Source: Microbacterium ulmi (lineage in GTDB: Bacteria > Actinomycetota > Actinomycetes > Actinomycetales > Microbacteriaceae). From it: a stretch of DNA of 64,000 nucleotides. The stretch is taken from positions 2,128,146 through 2,192,145 of the forward strand of contig NZ_JAAOZF010000001.1 of the NCBI RefSeq assembly GCF_011759705.1, read 5' to 3'. The notes beneath the pieces were generated by a model. It was not told where the DNA came from and ran no database searches. It saw only the letters and a list, made by a program, of their open reading frames with translations. Shown one piece after another: positions 54,902 to 63,439 of this stretch (the first letter of the stretch is position 1; each line of letters begins with the position of its first letter). The position numbers and the translations under genes are program-made.

Positions 54902-57508
54902 TCAGAGAACGAGCACGAGCCCGGGGCCCTTCGACCCGGCGACGGTCGCCGAGCCGTCGAACGAGATGCTCAGCACCTTGATGCCGCGACTCGTGAAGGG
55001 GGCGATCGCGATGCTCGCGGAGCCGTTCTTCAGCGTCCCGGTCCCGATGACCTTGCCGTCGTAGGAGATGGAGACGGCCCCCTCGACGGGTACGCCGCCG
55101 TTCGCGATCGCGAGGACTGCCACCTTCGACGCCTTGCCCTTCGCCACGAGCAGGGTCGTGCTGAGGCCGCCGATCGACGACGACGCCTTGTTCACGACGA
55201 GGTCGATCGTCGTCGAGCCGGCGCCGACGGCCGCCGATCCGCCGTACGAGACGGTCAGGCTGTGCGTTCCGGGCGCGAGCGCCGTGCGCCCGAGCGTCAC
55301 GGTGGCCTTGCCGTTCGACAGGTTCGCCGTGCCGAGCACGGTGCCCGCGGCGTCCGCCACCGTCACGGTGCCGGCGGGCGTCGTCCCGGGCGAGGCGACC
55401 GTGACGGCGATCTTGCCGGCGGTGCCGTACTCGACCGCCTTCGCCGTCGCCGTCACGGTGGCCGCGGGCGCCGCGACCGTCACGGGGATGACGGCCGTCG
55501 TGCCGGACGGCTGCGCCGTGAAGGTCAGGAAGCCCGCGCCGACCGCGGATGCCGGGAACGTCACGTCGACCGTCGCGGAATCCGCCTCGACCGCCGCCGT
55601 GCCGACCTGGACGGCTCCGGCTCCGTCCGACGTCTTCGAGAAGGTCGCCGTGACCGACGTGTTCGCCGGGGCGCCGGCGCTGGTCAGATCGAACGACCCG
55701 ACCGCGACCGACTGCGTCGCGCCGACGACGGCTGCGGGGTCGAGCCCTGTCACCGACACCGAGTGCTTGCGGAAGTCGGGGCTCACGGGCTGGTGCGCCT
55801 GGAGGTACGCGATCCACGCGTCGCGGTCGATGAGTCCGGAGTCCTTGAAGTTCGTCGCCTGCCGGAACACGTGGAAGTTGTCGCCTCCCGCGCTCGCAGG
55901 GTTCCCCGTCCCCGTGAGGAAGGTGAACGTGCCGACGCGGTAGGTCGCGGCGGGGTCGACGGGGGTGCCGTTCAGCATGATGCCCGTGACGCGGCTGCCC
56001 TCGGGAAGAGCCGGATCGAAGGTGTAGCCGAAACCGGACGAGGTGCCGAGCGCGAGGTACGAGCGCGAGGGAACGTTGCCGGCCGCGTCGCGCTGCCACT
56101 GCTGCTCGAGGAGCGTCTTCAGCTGCGCGCCCGTCATGTCGACGGTCGCGAGGTTGTTGACGAACGGCAGGATCGAGTTCGCCTCGGAGTAGAGGATGCG
56201 CCCGTCGGCGTCCGCGTCGTTCGTCGGCGTCTTCGCGTAGAGCAGCTCGTTGCGCAGCCCGCCCGGGTTGACGACCGCGATCTGCGCACCGCCGAGCTCC
56301 GGCGGAGCGAGGGTCGCGAGCACGGCGTCCGCGACGAGCGTGCCGAGCGTGGACTCCTTTGCGCGATCGTCCCGGTTCGTGCTGGAGACGGGCTGCGACC
56401 TGTCGGGGATGGCCGTCGTGACGTCGGCCGTGAGCGTGCCGACGGGCTGGTTGCCGATGACCGCGGCGTACGCGAGGGCATCCGTCACGATGTCCTGGAC
56501 GGCCTGCAGGCTCGGATACTGCTGCAGGAGGACGGCATCGTCGGTCGCGACGCGCGGGACGGTCCGGACGGTCGAGGACTGCACGACGTTCGTGTCGCGG
56601 TCGACCGTGAGCGTGATCTGGCCGACGTTCGTGCCGTAGTTGCCGGTCTGCACGATCGGTCGCGTGCGGCCGGGGTCGCCGGGCACGGGCGCGTTGTAGG
56701 CGTAGGCCTGGTGCGTGTGGCCGTTGATGATCGCGGCGACCTTCGCCGAGGTGTCGTTGACGATGTGCGCGAAGACGGGGCTCGTCGCGACGTTCTCGTC
56801 GAGGGTGAGCGCTCCTGAGCCCGCGCCCTCGTGGTACGACGCCACCACGACGTCCGCTTCGCCGTTCGCGTCGTCGCCGTCGGTGAGCTGTCCGGCCACG
56901 CGGTTGACCGCCTCCACGGGATCGCCGAACGTGAGCCCGACGACGCCGCCGGGGGAGACGAGCGTCGGCGTCTCCTGCGTCACGACGCCGACGACGCCGA
57001 TCGTGAGCCCGCCGGCCTCGTACAGTCCGTACTCGGGAAGGATCGGGGTCTCGGTGCCCTCGGCGTACACGTTCGCGGCGAGGTAGTCCCACTTCGCGTT
57101 GCGGGCGCCGTCCGGGCCGATGACGCGGTCGCGGAGGTCGGGCCAGCCCTTGTCGAACTCGTGATTGCCGACGGCGGACACCGGCAGCCCGAGCGCGTTG
57201 AAGACGTCGATCGTGGGCTGGTCCTCCGCGACGGACGATGCGAACTGCGACGCGCCGATGAAGTCGCCGGCCCCGACGAGGAGCGTGTTCGCACCGGAGG
57301 CGCCGTCGGCCTGCCGCAGCTGCTCGATCGTGCCGGCGAACTTCAGAGTCGTGTTGTCGATGTACCCGTGGAAGTCGTTGACCGTGAGGATGTTGAGGGT
57401 GACGGGATCGGCCGCCTGCGCGGGCACCGCCAATCCCAGAGTGGTGACGGCCGCGGCGAGCGCGACTGCGCCCGTCCGAAGCCATGAACGAGCGCGTGTC
57501 GCTGTCAT
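54902..57508 (-). CDS. Secreted 5'-nucleotidase/UshA-like phosphoesterase with Ig-like repeats
   Basis: An 868-residue exported enzyme. The signal peptide ends at AVPAQAA near 30. Metallophosphatase domain: LNILTVNDFHGYIDN, GAGDFIGASQFASS, VGNHEFDKGWPDL, IINGHTHQAYAYN. The 5_nucleotid_C domain has ESTLGTLVADAVLA and VNPGGLRNELLYA, and TFLTGTGNPASAGGDNFHVF in its substrate pocket. Two Ig-like repeats (Big_3/5 type) fill about 600-868, the second ending GPGLVLVL without a sorting signal. ATG 57508 has GGCAGG upstream. It likely releases nucleosides and phosphate outside the cell. Confidence 0.93.
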   Translation of the reverse strand: MTATRARSWLRTGAVALAAAVTTLGLAVPAQAADPVTLNILTVNDFHGYIDNTTLKFAGTIEQLRQADGASGANTLLVGAGDFIGASQFASSVAEDQPTIDVFNALGLPVSAVGNHEFDKGWPDLRDRVIGPDGARNAKWDYLAANVYAEGTETPILPEYGLYEAGGLTIGVVGVVTQETPTLVSPGGVVGLTFGDPVEAVNRVAGQLTDGDDANGEADVVVASYHEGAGSGALTLDENVATSPVFAHIVNDTSAKVAAIINGHTHQAYAYNAPVPGDPGRTRPIVQTGNYGTNVGQITLTVDRDTNVVQSSTVRTVPRVATDDAVLLQQYPSLQAVQDIVTDALAYAAVIGNQPVGTLTADVTTAIPDRSQPVSSTNRDDRAKESTLGTLVADAVLATLAPPELGGAQIAVVNPGGLRNELLYAKTPTNDADADGRILYSEANSILPFVNNLATVDMTGAQLKTLLEQQWQRDAAGNVPSRSYLALGTSSGFGYTFDPALPEGSRVTGIMLNGTPVDPAATYRVGTFTFLTGTGNPASAGGDNFHVFRQATNFKDSGLIDRDAWIAYLQAHQPVSPDFRKHSVSVTGLDPAAVVGATQSVAVGSFDLTSAGAPANTSVTATFSKTSDGAGAVQVGTAAVEADSATVDVTFPASAVGAGFLTFTAQPSGTTAVIPVTVAAPAATVTATAKAVEYGTAGKIAVTVASPGTTPAGTVTVADAAGTVLGTANLSNGKATVTLGRTALAPGTHSLTVSYGGSAAVGAGSTTIDLVVNKASSSIGGLSTTLLVAKGKASKVAVLAIANGGVPVEGAVSISYDGKVIGTGTLKNGSASIAIAPFTSRGIKVLSISFDGSATVAGSKGPGLVLVL

Positions 57509-57699
57509 CGATCCTGCCCTTGATCCGTGGTCCTGTTGGGGGGTTGCCGGACGTCGGGTCGCTCGGCGCGACATGGACGTCGCAGGCGATGCTTACCGGC
57601 CCGACGCTACCCACCCTGGGGCCGGAATGACAAGAGAACGGGCCGTGGACGGAGACGGCATATCGGGAGGCGCGCACGAACCGCGCAGGGGAATGCGGA

Positions 57700-57726
57700 A
57701 GGGCCGCCCCGAGACGGGACGGCCCT
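57700..57726 (-). terminator. Intrinsic terminator of the Bax-inhibitor gene
   Basis: AGGGCCGCCCCG pairs with CGGGACGGCCCT (one mismatch), 23 nt past the stop at 57749. It lies in the 240-nt gap between the two minus-strand genes. Confidence 0.7.
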
Positions 57727-57748
57727 CGCTGCTTCTCGACGCGTCGCG

Positions 57749-58684
57749 TCAGTTGTTGCCGCGCGCGATCGCGATGATGCGGAGGATCTCGACGTAGAGC
57801 CAGACGACCGTGACCATGATGCCGAAGCCGCCGAGCCAGCCGTACTGCCGCGGAGCGCCGTTCTTGACGCCCTGCTGGATCTGGTCGAAGTCCTGCACGA
57901 GCGAGTACGCCGCCATGATGACGACGAAGACGCCGATGATGAGACCCCACGGGATGCCGAACAGCGGGCTCGGGGCGCTGAACAGGCCGAAGATCTGGGG
58001 CGTGCCGTCGGCGGCCGGCGGCAGCACGTTCGTCCACATCAGGATGAGGTTCAGCAGCGAGAACACGCCGTAGCCGATGAGCGCGATGAGGAACACCTTG
58101 TTGGCGCGCTTGGAGGCGCGCACCTTGCCGCTCGCGAAGAGCGCGAGGGTCACACCGACGACGGCGAGCGTCGCGAGCGTCGCCTGGACGACGATGCCCG
58201 GCCAGATGTACTCGAAGAACGCCGAGATGCCGCCGACGAAGAGCCCTTCGAAGGCCGCGTAGCCGAAGATGAGGGCGGGACGCACCTTCTTGCGCGAGCC
58301 GAAGATGACGACCATCGACATGACGAAGCCGCCGAGCATGCCGATGATCCACGGCAGGATCGTGGGCGCGCCCTCCGCGGCGACGGGGGCCATCGACCAC
58401 AGCCAGCCGACGACGGCCGTGACCAGCAGCACGGCGAACAGGCCGAGGGTCTTGAGGACCGTGTCCTCGACCGTCATGCGGCCGGTCTCGATCGCGCTCG
58501 CGGGGGGAGCCGCGAAGGCGCCCTCGAGCCGAGCGTCGACCGCGGCGTCGACGCCCTGCTGCTGGGCCGTCGCGAACTGCGTGTTCTGACCGACCTGCGC
58601 GGCCTGCGAGCCGCCCGGGTAGGTCTGGACGGCGCGTTTGTCCTGGAACGCCGGGTTGTTGAATGCGGGGTTGTTGAGGGCCAC
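57749..58684 (-). CDS. Bax inhibitor-1/YccA family membrane protein
   Basis: A 311-residue protein with seven predicted helices of the TMBIM/YccA type. The first 85 residues are hydrophilic with repeats (NNPAFNNPAFQDK, then Gln-rich TAQQQGVD). Helices start at LKTLGLFAVLLVTAVVGWLW; the family segment RPALIFGYAAFEGLFVGGIS and the C-terminal GVKNGAPRQYGWLGGFGIMV (with conserved aspartates in VQDFDQI) are clear. Such proteins may regulate FtsH or leak Ca2+; role unproven here. GTG 58684 has TTGGAG. Confidence 0.93.
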   Translation of the reverse strand: MALNNPAFNNPAFQDKRAVQTYPGGSQAAQVGQNTQFATAQQQGVDAAVDARLEGAFAAPPASAIETGRMTVEDTVLKTLGLFAVLLVTAVVGWLWSMAPVAAEGAPTILPWIIGMLGGFVMSMVVIFGSRKKVRPALIFGYAAFEGLFVGGISAFFEYIWPGIVVQATLATLAVVGVTLALFASGKVRASKRANKVFLIALIGYGVFSLLNLILMWTNVLPPAADGTPQIFGLFSAPSPLFGIPWGLIIGVFVVIMAAYSLVQDFDQIQQGVKNGAPRQYGWLGGFGIMVTVVWLYVEILRIIAIARGNN

Positions 58685-58828
58685 TGCTCTCACACTCCAA
58701 GGTAAAGGGGGCGCAGCACCGTGCTGCTGGGTCCCAGGGTATCCGACGGCCCGCGGGGACGGGCAGCTCACGGCTGTGAGAGGCCTTTGAGCGCGGGGCG
58801 CGGCATCCCGCCCCTCGGACGCCCCCGG

Positions 58829-58834
58829 TAGCCT
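58829..58834 (+). promoter_or_regulatory. -10 box of a probable leaderless transcript (GDPD gene)
   Basis: TAGCCT ends 6 nt before GTG 58841. Confidence 0.55.
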
Positions 58835-58840
58835 GAAGCG

Positions 58841-59851
58841 GTGCCGCGTCCCCGCCCGCTCGTGATCGGCCACCGGGGCGCGCCCGGCTACCGGCCCGAG
58901 CACTCGCGCTCGTCGTACGACCTCGCCCTAGCGATGGGGGCGGATGCCGTCGAGCCCGACATCGTCGTGTCGAAGGACGGCGTGCTCGTCGTGCGGCACG
59001 AGAACGAGATCGCCACGACGACGGATGTCGCGACCCGCCCCGAGTTCGCGGACCGCCGCACGACGAAGACCGTCGACGGCGCGGAGCTCGGCGGCTGGTT
59101 CACGGAGGACTTCACGTGGGACGAGCTCGCGACGCTGCGGTGCCGTGAGCGGCTGCCGCAGATCCGCGCGACGAGCGCGTCGTTCGACGACGAACAGCCG
59201 GTCCTCCGGCTGCGCGACGTGCTCGATCTCGTGCGCGAGGCGTCGCTCGAGCAGGGGCGCGAGATCGGGGTCGTGCTCGAGATCAAGCATGCGACGTACT
59301 TCGCGGGTCTCGGGTTCGACGTCGCGGGGCTCATCTCGGCCGAGCTCGACGAAGCGGGATGGGGCCGCGGCGAGCTGCCGCTCGTGTTCGAGTCGTTCGA
59401 GTCGAGCGTGCTCGCGCGCCTGAGGGAACGCGGCATCCCGGGCACGTACATCTATCTGCTCGAGGCGTCGGGCCGGCCCTTCGACCTCTTCTCGATGCAG
59501 GGGAAGGCCGCGCTGACGTACAAGCAGACGGCGCAGCCGGCAGGACTCGACAGGCTCGTCGGCTCGGTCGACGGCGTCAGCGTCGACAAGCGCATGATCC
59601 TGGCGCCTGACCGGCTCGGCCGCATGACCGGCCCGTCCGCCGTCGTCGCAGACGCGCACGCGCGCGGGCTCAGGGTCTTCACCTGGACATGCCGTCCGGA
59701 GAACACGTTCCTGGTCGGCCAGTACCGCTTGCGTGGGGGCCCCGCCGCCTTCGGCGACTACGAGCGGGAGTGGTCCGTGATCCGGGATGCCGGCGTCGAC
59801 GGCGTCTTCGTCGACCATCCCGACCTCGGGGTCGCGTTCTTCCGGGAGTGA
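58841..59851 (+). CDS. Glycerophosphodiester phosphodiesterase
   Basis: A 336-residue GDPD-family TIM barrel hydrolysing glycerophosphodiesters to glycerol-3-phosphate. The catalytic start VIGHRGAPGYRPEHSRSSYD has the His-Arg pair; GADAVEPDIVVSKDGVLVVR carries the metal-binding Glu/Asp and HENEIATTTDVA the second His. Barrel strands continue with GVVLEIKHATYF and LPLVFESFESSVL. No signal peptide, so it is probably cytoplasmic. Length is typical of GlpQ-like forms. Confidence 0.93.
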   Translation: MPRPRPLVIGHRGAPGYRPEHSRSSYDLALAMGADAVEPDIVVSKDGVLVVRHENEIATTTDVATRPEFADRRTTKTVDGAELGGWFTEDFTWDELATLRCRERLPQIRATSASFDDEQPVLRLRDVLDLVREASLEQGREIGVVLEIKHATYFAGLGFDVAGLISAELDEAGWGRGELPLVFESFESSVLARLRERGIPGTYIYLLEASGRPFDLFSMQGKAALTYKQTAQPAGLDRLVGSVDGVSVDKRMILAPDRLGRMTGPSAVVADAHARGLRVFTWTCRPENTFLVGQYRLRGGPAAFGDYEREWSVIRDAGVDGVFVDHPDLGVAFFRE

Positions 59852-59867
59852 CCGCGGCGTCGACGAC

Positions 59868-59939
59868 GCCGTCTCGCGTCCCTCCGGAGCCGTCTCGCGT
59901 CCCTCCGGAGCCGGGCCGCATCCCTCCGGAGCCGAGCCG
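59868..59939. repeat. 21-bp tandem repeat, three units plus partial
   Basis: GCCGTCTCGCGTCCCTCCGG(A) at 59868-59888 and 59889-59909 are identical; a third unit at 59910-59930 differs at a few positions and a partial fourth follows. It lies just after the GDPD stop in a 243-nt gap that shows nothing else. Confidence 0.85.
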
Positions 59940-60094
59940 ATGTCGGGCCTGCCGGTGACGGCCGTGCCGCGTTCCTGCGAGGTCGAGAGCGCACGGTGAC
60001 GGCGTGTTACTCCGTGTCACGGCGTGTTGCGATTCATCGCGGCGCGTGTCGTCCCTGTCGTGCGGCCGCTTCGCGCGAGCGCGAGCATGAGAGC

Positions 60095-60946
60095 ATGTCG
60101 ACCCTCATCTCGCCCGCGGAACTGGCTGAGCTCCTCGACGGCGAGCGTCCCGTGCGCCTGCTGGATGTGCGGTGGCGTCTCGATCAGCCGGAGGGGCGGC
60201 CGGCATACCTCGACGGGCACCTCCCCGGCGCCGTCTACGTCGACCTCGACACGGAGCTCGCCGAGCGCACCGACCCGAGCCAGGGGCGGCATCCGCTGCC
60301 CTCCCGTGAGCGACTGCAGGATGCCGCGCGCCGCTGGGGCATCGATCAGGGCGACCTCGTCGTCGCGTACGACGACCTGCACTCGGTCGCGGCGGCACGC
60401 GCGTGGTGGGTCCTGACGCGTTCGGGCGTGCCCGCCCGCGTGCTCGACGGAGGGCTGCGGGGCTGGCTGACAGAGGGCCTTCCGCTCTCGGCGGGCGACG
60501 TGCAGCCGCGTCGCGGCGACGTCGAGCTCGCGGAGATCACCGAGGGGGTCGTCGGCATCGACGACGTGGGTGAGTGGCCGTGGCGCGGCATCCTGCTCGA
60601 CGTGCGCGCGCCGGAGCGCTACCGCGGCGAGGGCGACTCGCTCGACCCCGTGTCGGGACACATCCCTGGCGCGGTCAACCTGCCCACGGCCGTGCATACA
60701 GCGGCCGGGAGGTTCCGCAGCCCCGAAGAGATCCGTGCGGCGTTCGCCGGGGCGGGGGTCGTCGGGACGGCTCCCGTGGCCGCGTACTGCGGATCGGGCA
60801 TCGCGGCGACGCACACCGCGCTCGCGGGGTCGATCGCGGGCATCGACGTGCGGGTGTATCCGGGGTCGTGGAGCCAGTGGTCGCGCGCGCGGGGGCGTGA
60901 GGTCGCGCGGGGCGAGCATGCCGTGGGACACGTGAGCCGGCTGTGA
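60095..60946 (+). CDS. Thiosulfate/3-mercaptopyruvate sulfurtransferase (double rhodanese)
   Basis: A 283-residue two-domain rhodanese. The N-terminal inactive domain has RLLDVRWRLDQPEGRPAYLD and HLPGAVYVDLDTELAE; the C-terminal domain has the catalytic loop AAYCGSGIAATHTALA with Cys, then VRVYPGSWSQWSR. The CGSGIAA loop resembles mercaptopyruvate sulfurtransferase more than thiosulfate-type CRKGVT. ATG 60095 was chosen because the conserved domain begins there; the frame is open to 59996. Confidence 0.92.
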   Translation: MSTLISPAELAELLDGERPVRLLDVRWRLDQPEGRPAYLDGHLPGAVYVDLDTELAERTDPSQGRHPLPSRERLQDAARRWGIDQGDLVVAYDDLHSVAAARAWWVLTRSGVPARVLDGGLRGWLTEGLPLSAGDVQPRRGDVELAEITEGVVGIDDVGEWPWRGILLDVRAPERYRGEGDSLDPVSGHIPGAVNLPTAVHTAAGRFRSPEEIRAAFAGAGVVGTAPVAAYCGSGIAATHTALAGSIAGIDVRVYPGSWSQWSRARGREVARGEHAVGHVSRL

Positions 60947-61099
60947 CCGAGAGGCTCATCGTCGGCGCGTCGGCGGATCGGTCCGCCTGATCGGCGCACG
61001 TCCGTCGAAGCAGCGGTTCGCGGTCGGCCGGCGTCGCCCCGTCGGCGACCTCTGCCGTGAACGAGCACCCCACGGGCGCCGCCGGCGCGACGAGCACCT

Positions 61100-61564
61100 T
61101 CAGAGGCGCTCCTTGCGCCCCTCAAGGAGCTGGCGGATCATCTCCGCGATGCGGACCGGTCGCTCTTCCGGCCGGCGCTTCGTCGAGTCGACCCACCGCA
61201 GCCATGCCGTGCGGTAGAACTGCGCGAGCGAGTCGAAGAAGACGGCAGCGTCCGGAGCGGCGGCGAGCGCGGCCGCGACGTCGGGCGCGAGGTCGGCTCG
61301 CTGCGGCCCCTCGGGCTCCAGCACCACCTCCACCTCGGCTCCGTCAGCCAGCGGCACCGGGCACCAGGCCGGGCCGAGAACCATCACCGGCCCGTCGTCC
61401 CGCTTCTCGACGACGCCGCGCATGCGACAGTCGGCGACGGACCCCGTCACGTGATGGCGGGGCTTGACACCCCACACCGCGTCGGGGTCGAACGGCACAG
61501 GGACCCGCGTTCGGCCCTGCCCGTCCACGCCGACCCTTGTGCGAAACGTCTGCTGCCCACCCAC
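61100..61564 (-). CDS. YdeI/OmdA-like protein with DUF1905 domain
   Basis: A 154-residue protein with an N-terminal DUF1905 beta barrel (FRTRVGVDGQGRTRVPVPFD, HHVTGSVADCRMRGVV, VMVLGPAWC) and a C-terminal YdeI/OmpD-associated helical part: DVAAALAAAPDAAVFFDSLA, WLRWVDSTKRRPEERPVRIA, EMIRQLLEGRKERL. The second part is typical of proteins annotated as bacteriocin-protection factors. GTG 61564 is preferred; the frame extends to 61684, but those residues are Arg/Pro-rich and unlike the family. Biochemical role unknown. Confidence 0.82.
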   Translation of the reverse strand: MGGQQTFRTRVGVDGQGRTRVPVPFDPDAVWGVKPRHHVTGSVADCRMRGVVEKRDDGPVMVLGPAWCPVPLADGAEVEVVLEPEGPQRADLAPDVAAALAAAPDAAVFFDSLAQFYRTAWLRWVDSTKRRPEERPVRIAEMIRQLLEGRKERL

Positions 61565-61719
61565 GGGGATCAGCCTGCCAGCATCGGCGTTCGGCGTCTG
61601 CCCCGGGTCGCCCGCCTGTCGTCGCCAGGCCGGTCGCCGGAAGGCGGGTGGCGTGCGATCGCCGCGTTGTGCGACCGGGGTCATGGCGTTCCGATCAGGC
61701 GCAGGCCGTGCCGGAGGCA

Positions 61720-61745
61720 GACGCGACGGCGGGAGTCGAACCCGC
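61720..61745. repeat. 26-bp direct repeat (left), probable att site
   Basis: Contains GGCGGGAGTCGAACCCGC, the complement of a tRNA T-arm, preceded by GACGCGAC. Identical over 26 bp to 63414-63439. The surrounding DNA does not form a full tRNA here. It flanks the AbiE locus on the left. Confidence 0.75.
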
Positions 61746-61842
61746 TCGGGGCGCGTTGAGAATCAGACGTGAAGGTCGCTGCTCGCCGGCGCGTCGCCTC
61801 GATCATTCCGTCGCCGACGACGCAAACGCTTAACGGTCGTAT

Positions 61843-61883
61843 AGTACACAGAAATAGACATGAGGAGTATATTTCTATGTACT
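61843..61883 (+). promoter_or_regulatory. AbiEi-type operator/promoter of the abiE locus
   Basis: AGTACACAGAAATA (61843-61856) and TATTTCTATGTACT (61870-61883) form a 14-bp inverted repeat with one mismatch and a 13-nt spacer, in a markedly A+T-rich stretch. A -10-like TATAGT (61840-61845) overlaps the left arm. AbiEi antitoxins are known to bind such repeats and repress their own operon. Confidence 0.75.
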
Positions 61884-61902
61884 GAAAGCGAGAGGGCGTG
61901 CA

Positions 61903-62559
61903 ATGGCTGAAGATCTCGACCTGCTGATGGCCGTCGAGCGAGCGCCGCTGCGAACCGCCCGTCTCAAGGACCTCGACGGGTACACCGCCCAGCCCTGGCG
62001 GGTGGTGAAACAGCTGATCGAGCGCGGCGCACTCGTCCGCCTGACACACGGCATCTACACCGCACCCCCCGACGGTCGCGACGGGCGGACCTGGAAGGCG
62101 CCGCTCGAACCCGCTGGCTTGGCCGTGGCCGCAACACGGTTCGGCCACCGCAACGTTGCGCTCACCGGACTGGGAGCAGCGCGGCATTGGGCGGCGATCC
62201 CGCGGGCGATCGGCGTCACGACGGTCGCTGTCCAAGGGCGCAACTACGTGCCGGTCACCCTCGACACTGGTGGGATCGTGCAGTTCGTGGCCCGTGAACT
62301 CGAGCGCGTGGACATCGTCATGGAGCGAACGGCCCTCGGGCAGGGGCTGGTCACTACTCCGCAGCAAACGCTGTACGACCTGCTGATGCGACCCACACAA
62401 GGGGGCATGCCGGACGAGGCGCTCGCCGCAGCCAAGAACCTGGCTGCCCGCGTCCGATTCACGGAGCTCGCGCGAGTCGTCGAAGACGTCGGCCGGGCGA
62501 ACACCGCCGTGCGGGAGACGATCGAACACTTGAGGGAACGCGATGCCGGAGCAGTATGA
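61903..62559 (+). CDS. AbiEi-family antitoxin
   Basis: A 218-residue antitoxin of an AbiE (type IV) toxin-antitoxin system. The N-terminal winged helix is LLMAVERAPLRTARLKDLDG then VVKQLIERGALVRLTHGIYT; the C-terminal part includes RNVALTGLGAARHWAAIPRA, VQFVARELERVDIVMERTAL, GLVTTPQQTLYDLLMRP and ends VRETIEHLRERD. ATG 61903 has GAGAGGG upstream. It would repress its own promoter via the inverted repeats upstream and counter the toxin. The toxin start overlaps its 3' end by 17 nt. Confidence 0.9.
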   Translation: MAEDLDLLMAVERAPLRTARLKDLDGYTAQPWRVVKQLIERGALVRLTHGIYTAPPDGRDGRTWKAPLEPAGLAVAATRFGHRNVALTGLGAARHWAAIPRAIGVTTVAVQGRNYVPVTLDTGGIVQFVARELERVDIVMERTALGQGLVTTPQQTLYDLLMRPTQGGMPDEALAAAKNLAARVRFTELARVVEDVGRANTAVRETIEHLRERDAGAV

Positions 62560-63318
62560 CGCCGAACCAGTTCGTGGCATCCTCGATGAAAGCGAACGAC
62601 TGGCCATCGAGACCCGATTCGGAGTCGACTCCGACCAGGTCGTCCGCGATCATGTCATCTCCCACGCTCTCGCGGCCATCGCGACGATGGGACCGACGAC
62701 GTCATCTTCTTCGGTGGGACCGCGCTGTCGAGGACGCACCTTCCCGGCCTTCGGCTCTCGGAAGACATCGACCTCATCGCGCTCGGTGACCGGCGCAGTG
62801 TCGCTGATCGACTCGAGTCTGCGATCTCGCGGCAGCTCCAGCGGACGCTCGGAGCAGTGAGCTTCACCCCACGTCTCGGAGACACCCGGCATCCTGAGCC
62901 GGCGGTGATGCAGGTCGCGGACACCCGGGTGCAGATCCAGCTCGTCTCCTCGAACGGGTATCCGGCCTGGCCGACGGAAGTCGTCGAGATCGAACAGCGA
63001 TACAGCGACGCCGCGCCCGCACAGTTGCAGGTGCTCACGGCAGCAGCATTCGTCGCGTCGAAGTTGTCTGCCTGGAGCGACCGGGGGGCGCCACGCGACC
63101 TCTACGACCTGTGGGCAATGAGCGAGGCAGGGATGATCGACGGTGAAGCCATGGAACTCTTCGGCCGCCTGGGTCCGTACACGAGTGTGTCGAATGTGCC
63201 ATTCAGGCGCATTCCATCCGATGACGAGTGGGAAGCCGCTCTCGGACACCAGGGCGTCATCCGGGTAGGTCCGCGGGATGCCGCCCGAGCGGTTCGGGAT
63301 GCGCTCCGCGCTCCATAG
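62543..63318 (+). pseudogene. AbiEii-type nucleotidyltransferase toxin gene, frameshifted
   Basis: ATG 62543 opens MPEQYDAEPVRGILDESERL and runs to HALAAIATM near 62689; the conserved sequence then continues in the -1 frame: GTDDVIFFGGTALSRTHLPG then LRLSEDIDLIALGD, which holds the GG-x-S and DxD motifs of the toxin's nucleotidyltransferase site. The rest (PAQLQVLTAAAFVASKLSAW, DRGAPRDLYDLWAMSEAGMI) is intact to 63318. One missing base near 62689 therefore splits the gene. Either the toxin is inactive or the base is a sequence error; no slippery heptamer is seen. Confidence 0.82.
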
Positions 63319-63413
63319 ATAGAACCGTCACGGCATCCGTGAACATCGCTCGGCCGGCGTCGATCTCGACGGCCTGAGCAGCGAAGCGCCCAAGGGATCG
63401 CGGCTCTCATTTT

Positions 63414-63439
63414 GACGCGACGGCGGGAGTCGAACCCGC
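63414..63439. repeat. 26-bp direct repeat (right), probable att site
   Basis: Exact second copy of the 26-bp repeat at 61720. It coincides with the T-arm and acceptor 3' strand of the tRNA-like sequence on the minus strand. Confidence 0.75.

Noticed and set aside
61720..61800. A second full tRNA at the left direct repeat
   Set aside because: Only the T-arm and acceptor 3' strand are present; no pairing 5' acceptor, D-arm or anticodon arm was found.
62680..62700. Programmed -1 frameshift in the AbiEii gene
   Set aside because: No slippery heptamer or obvious downstream structure; mutation or sequence error is simpler.
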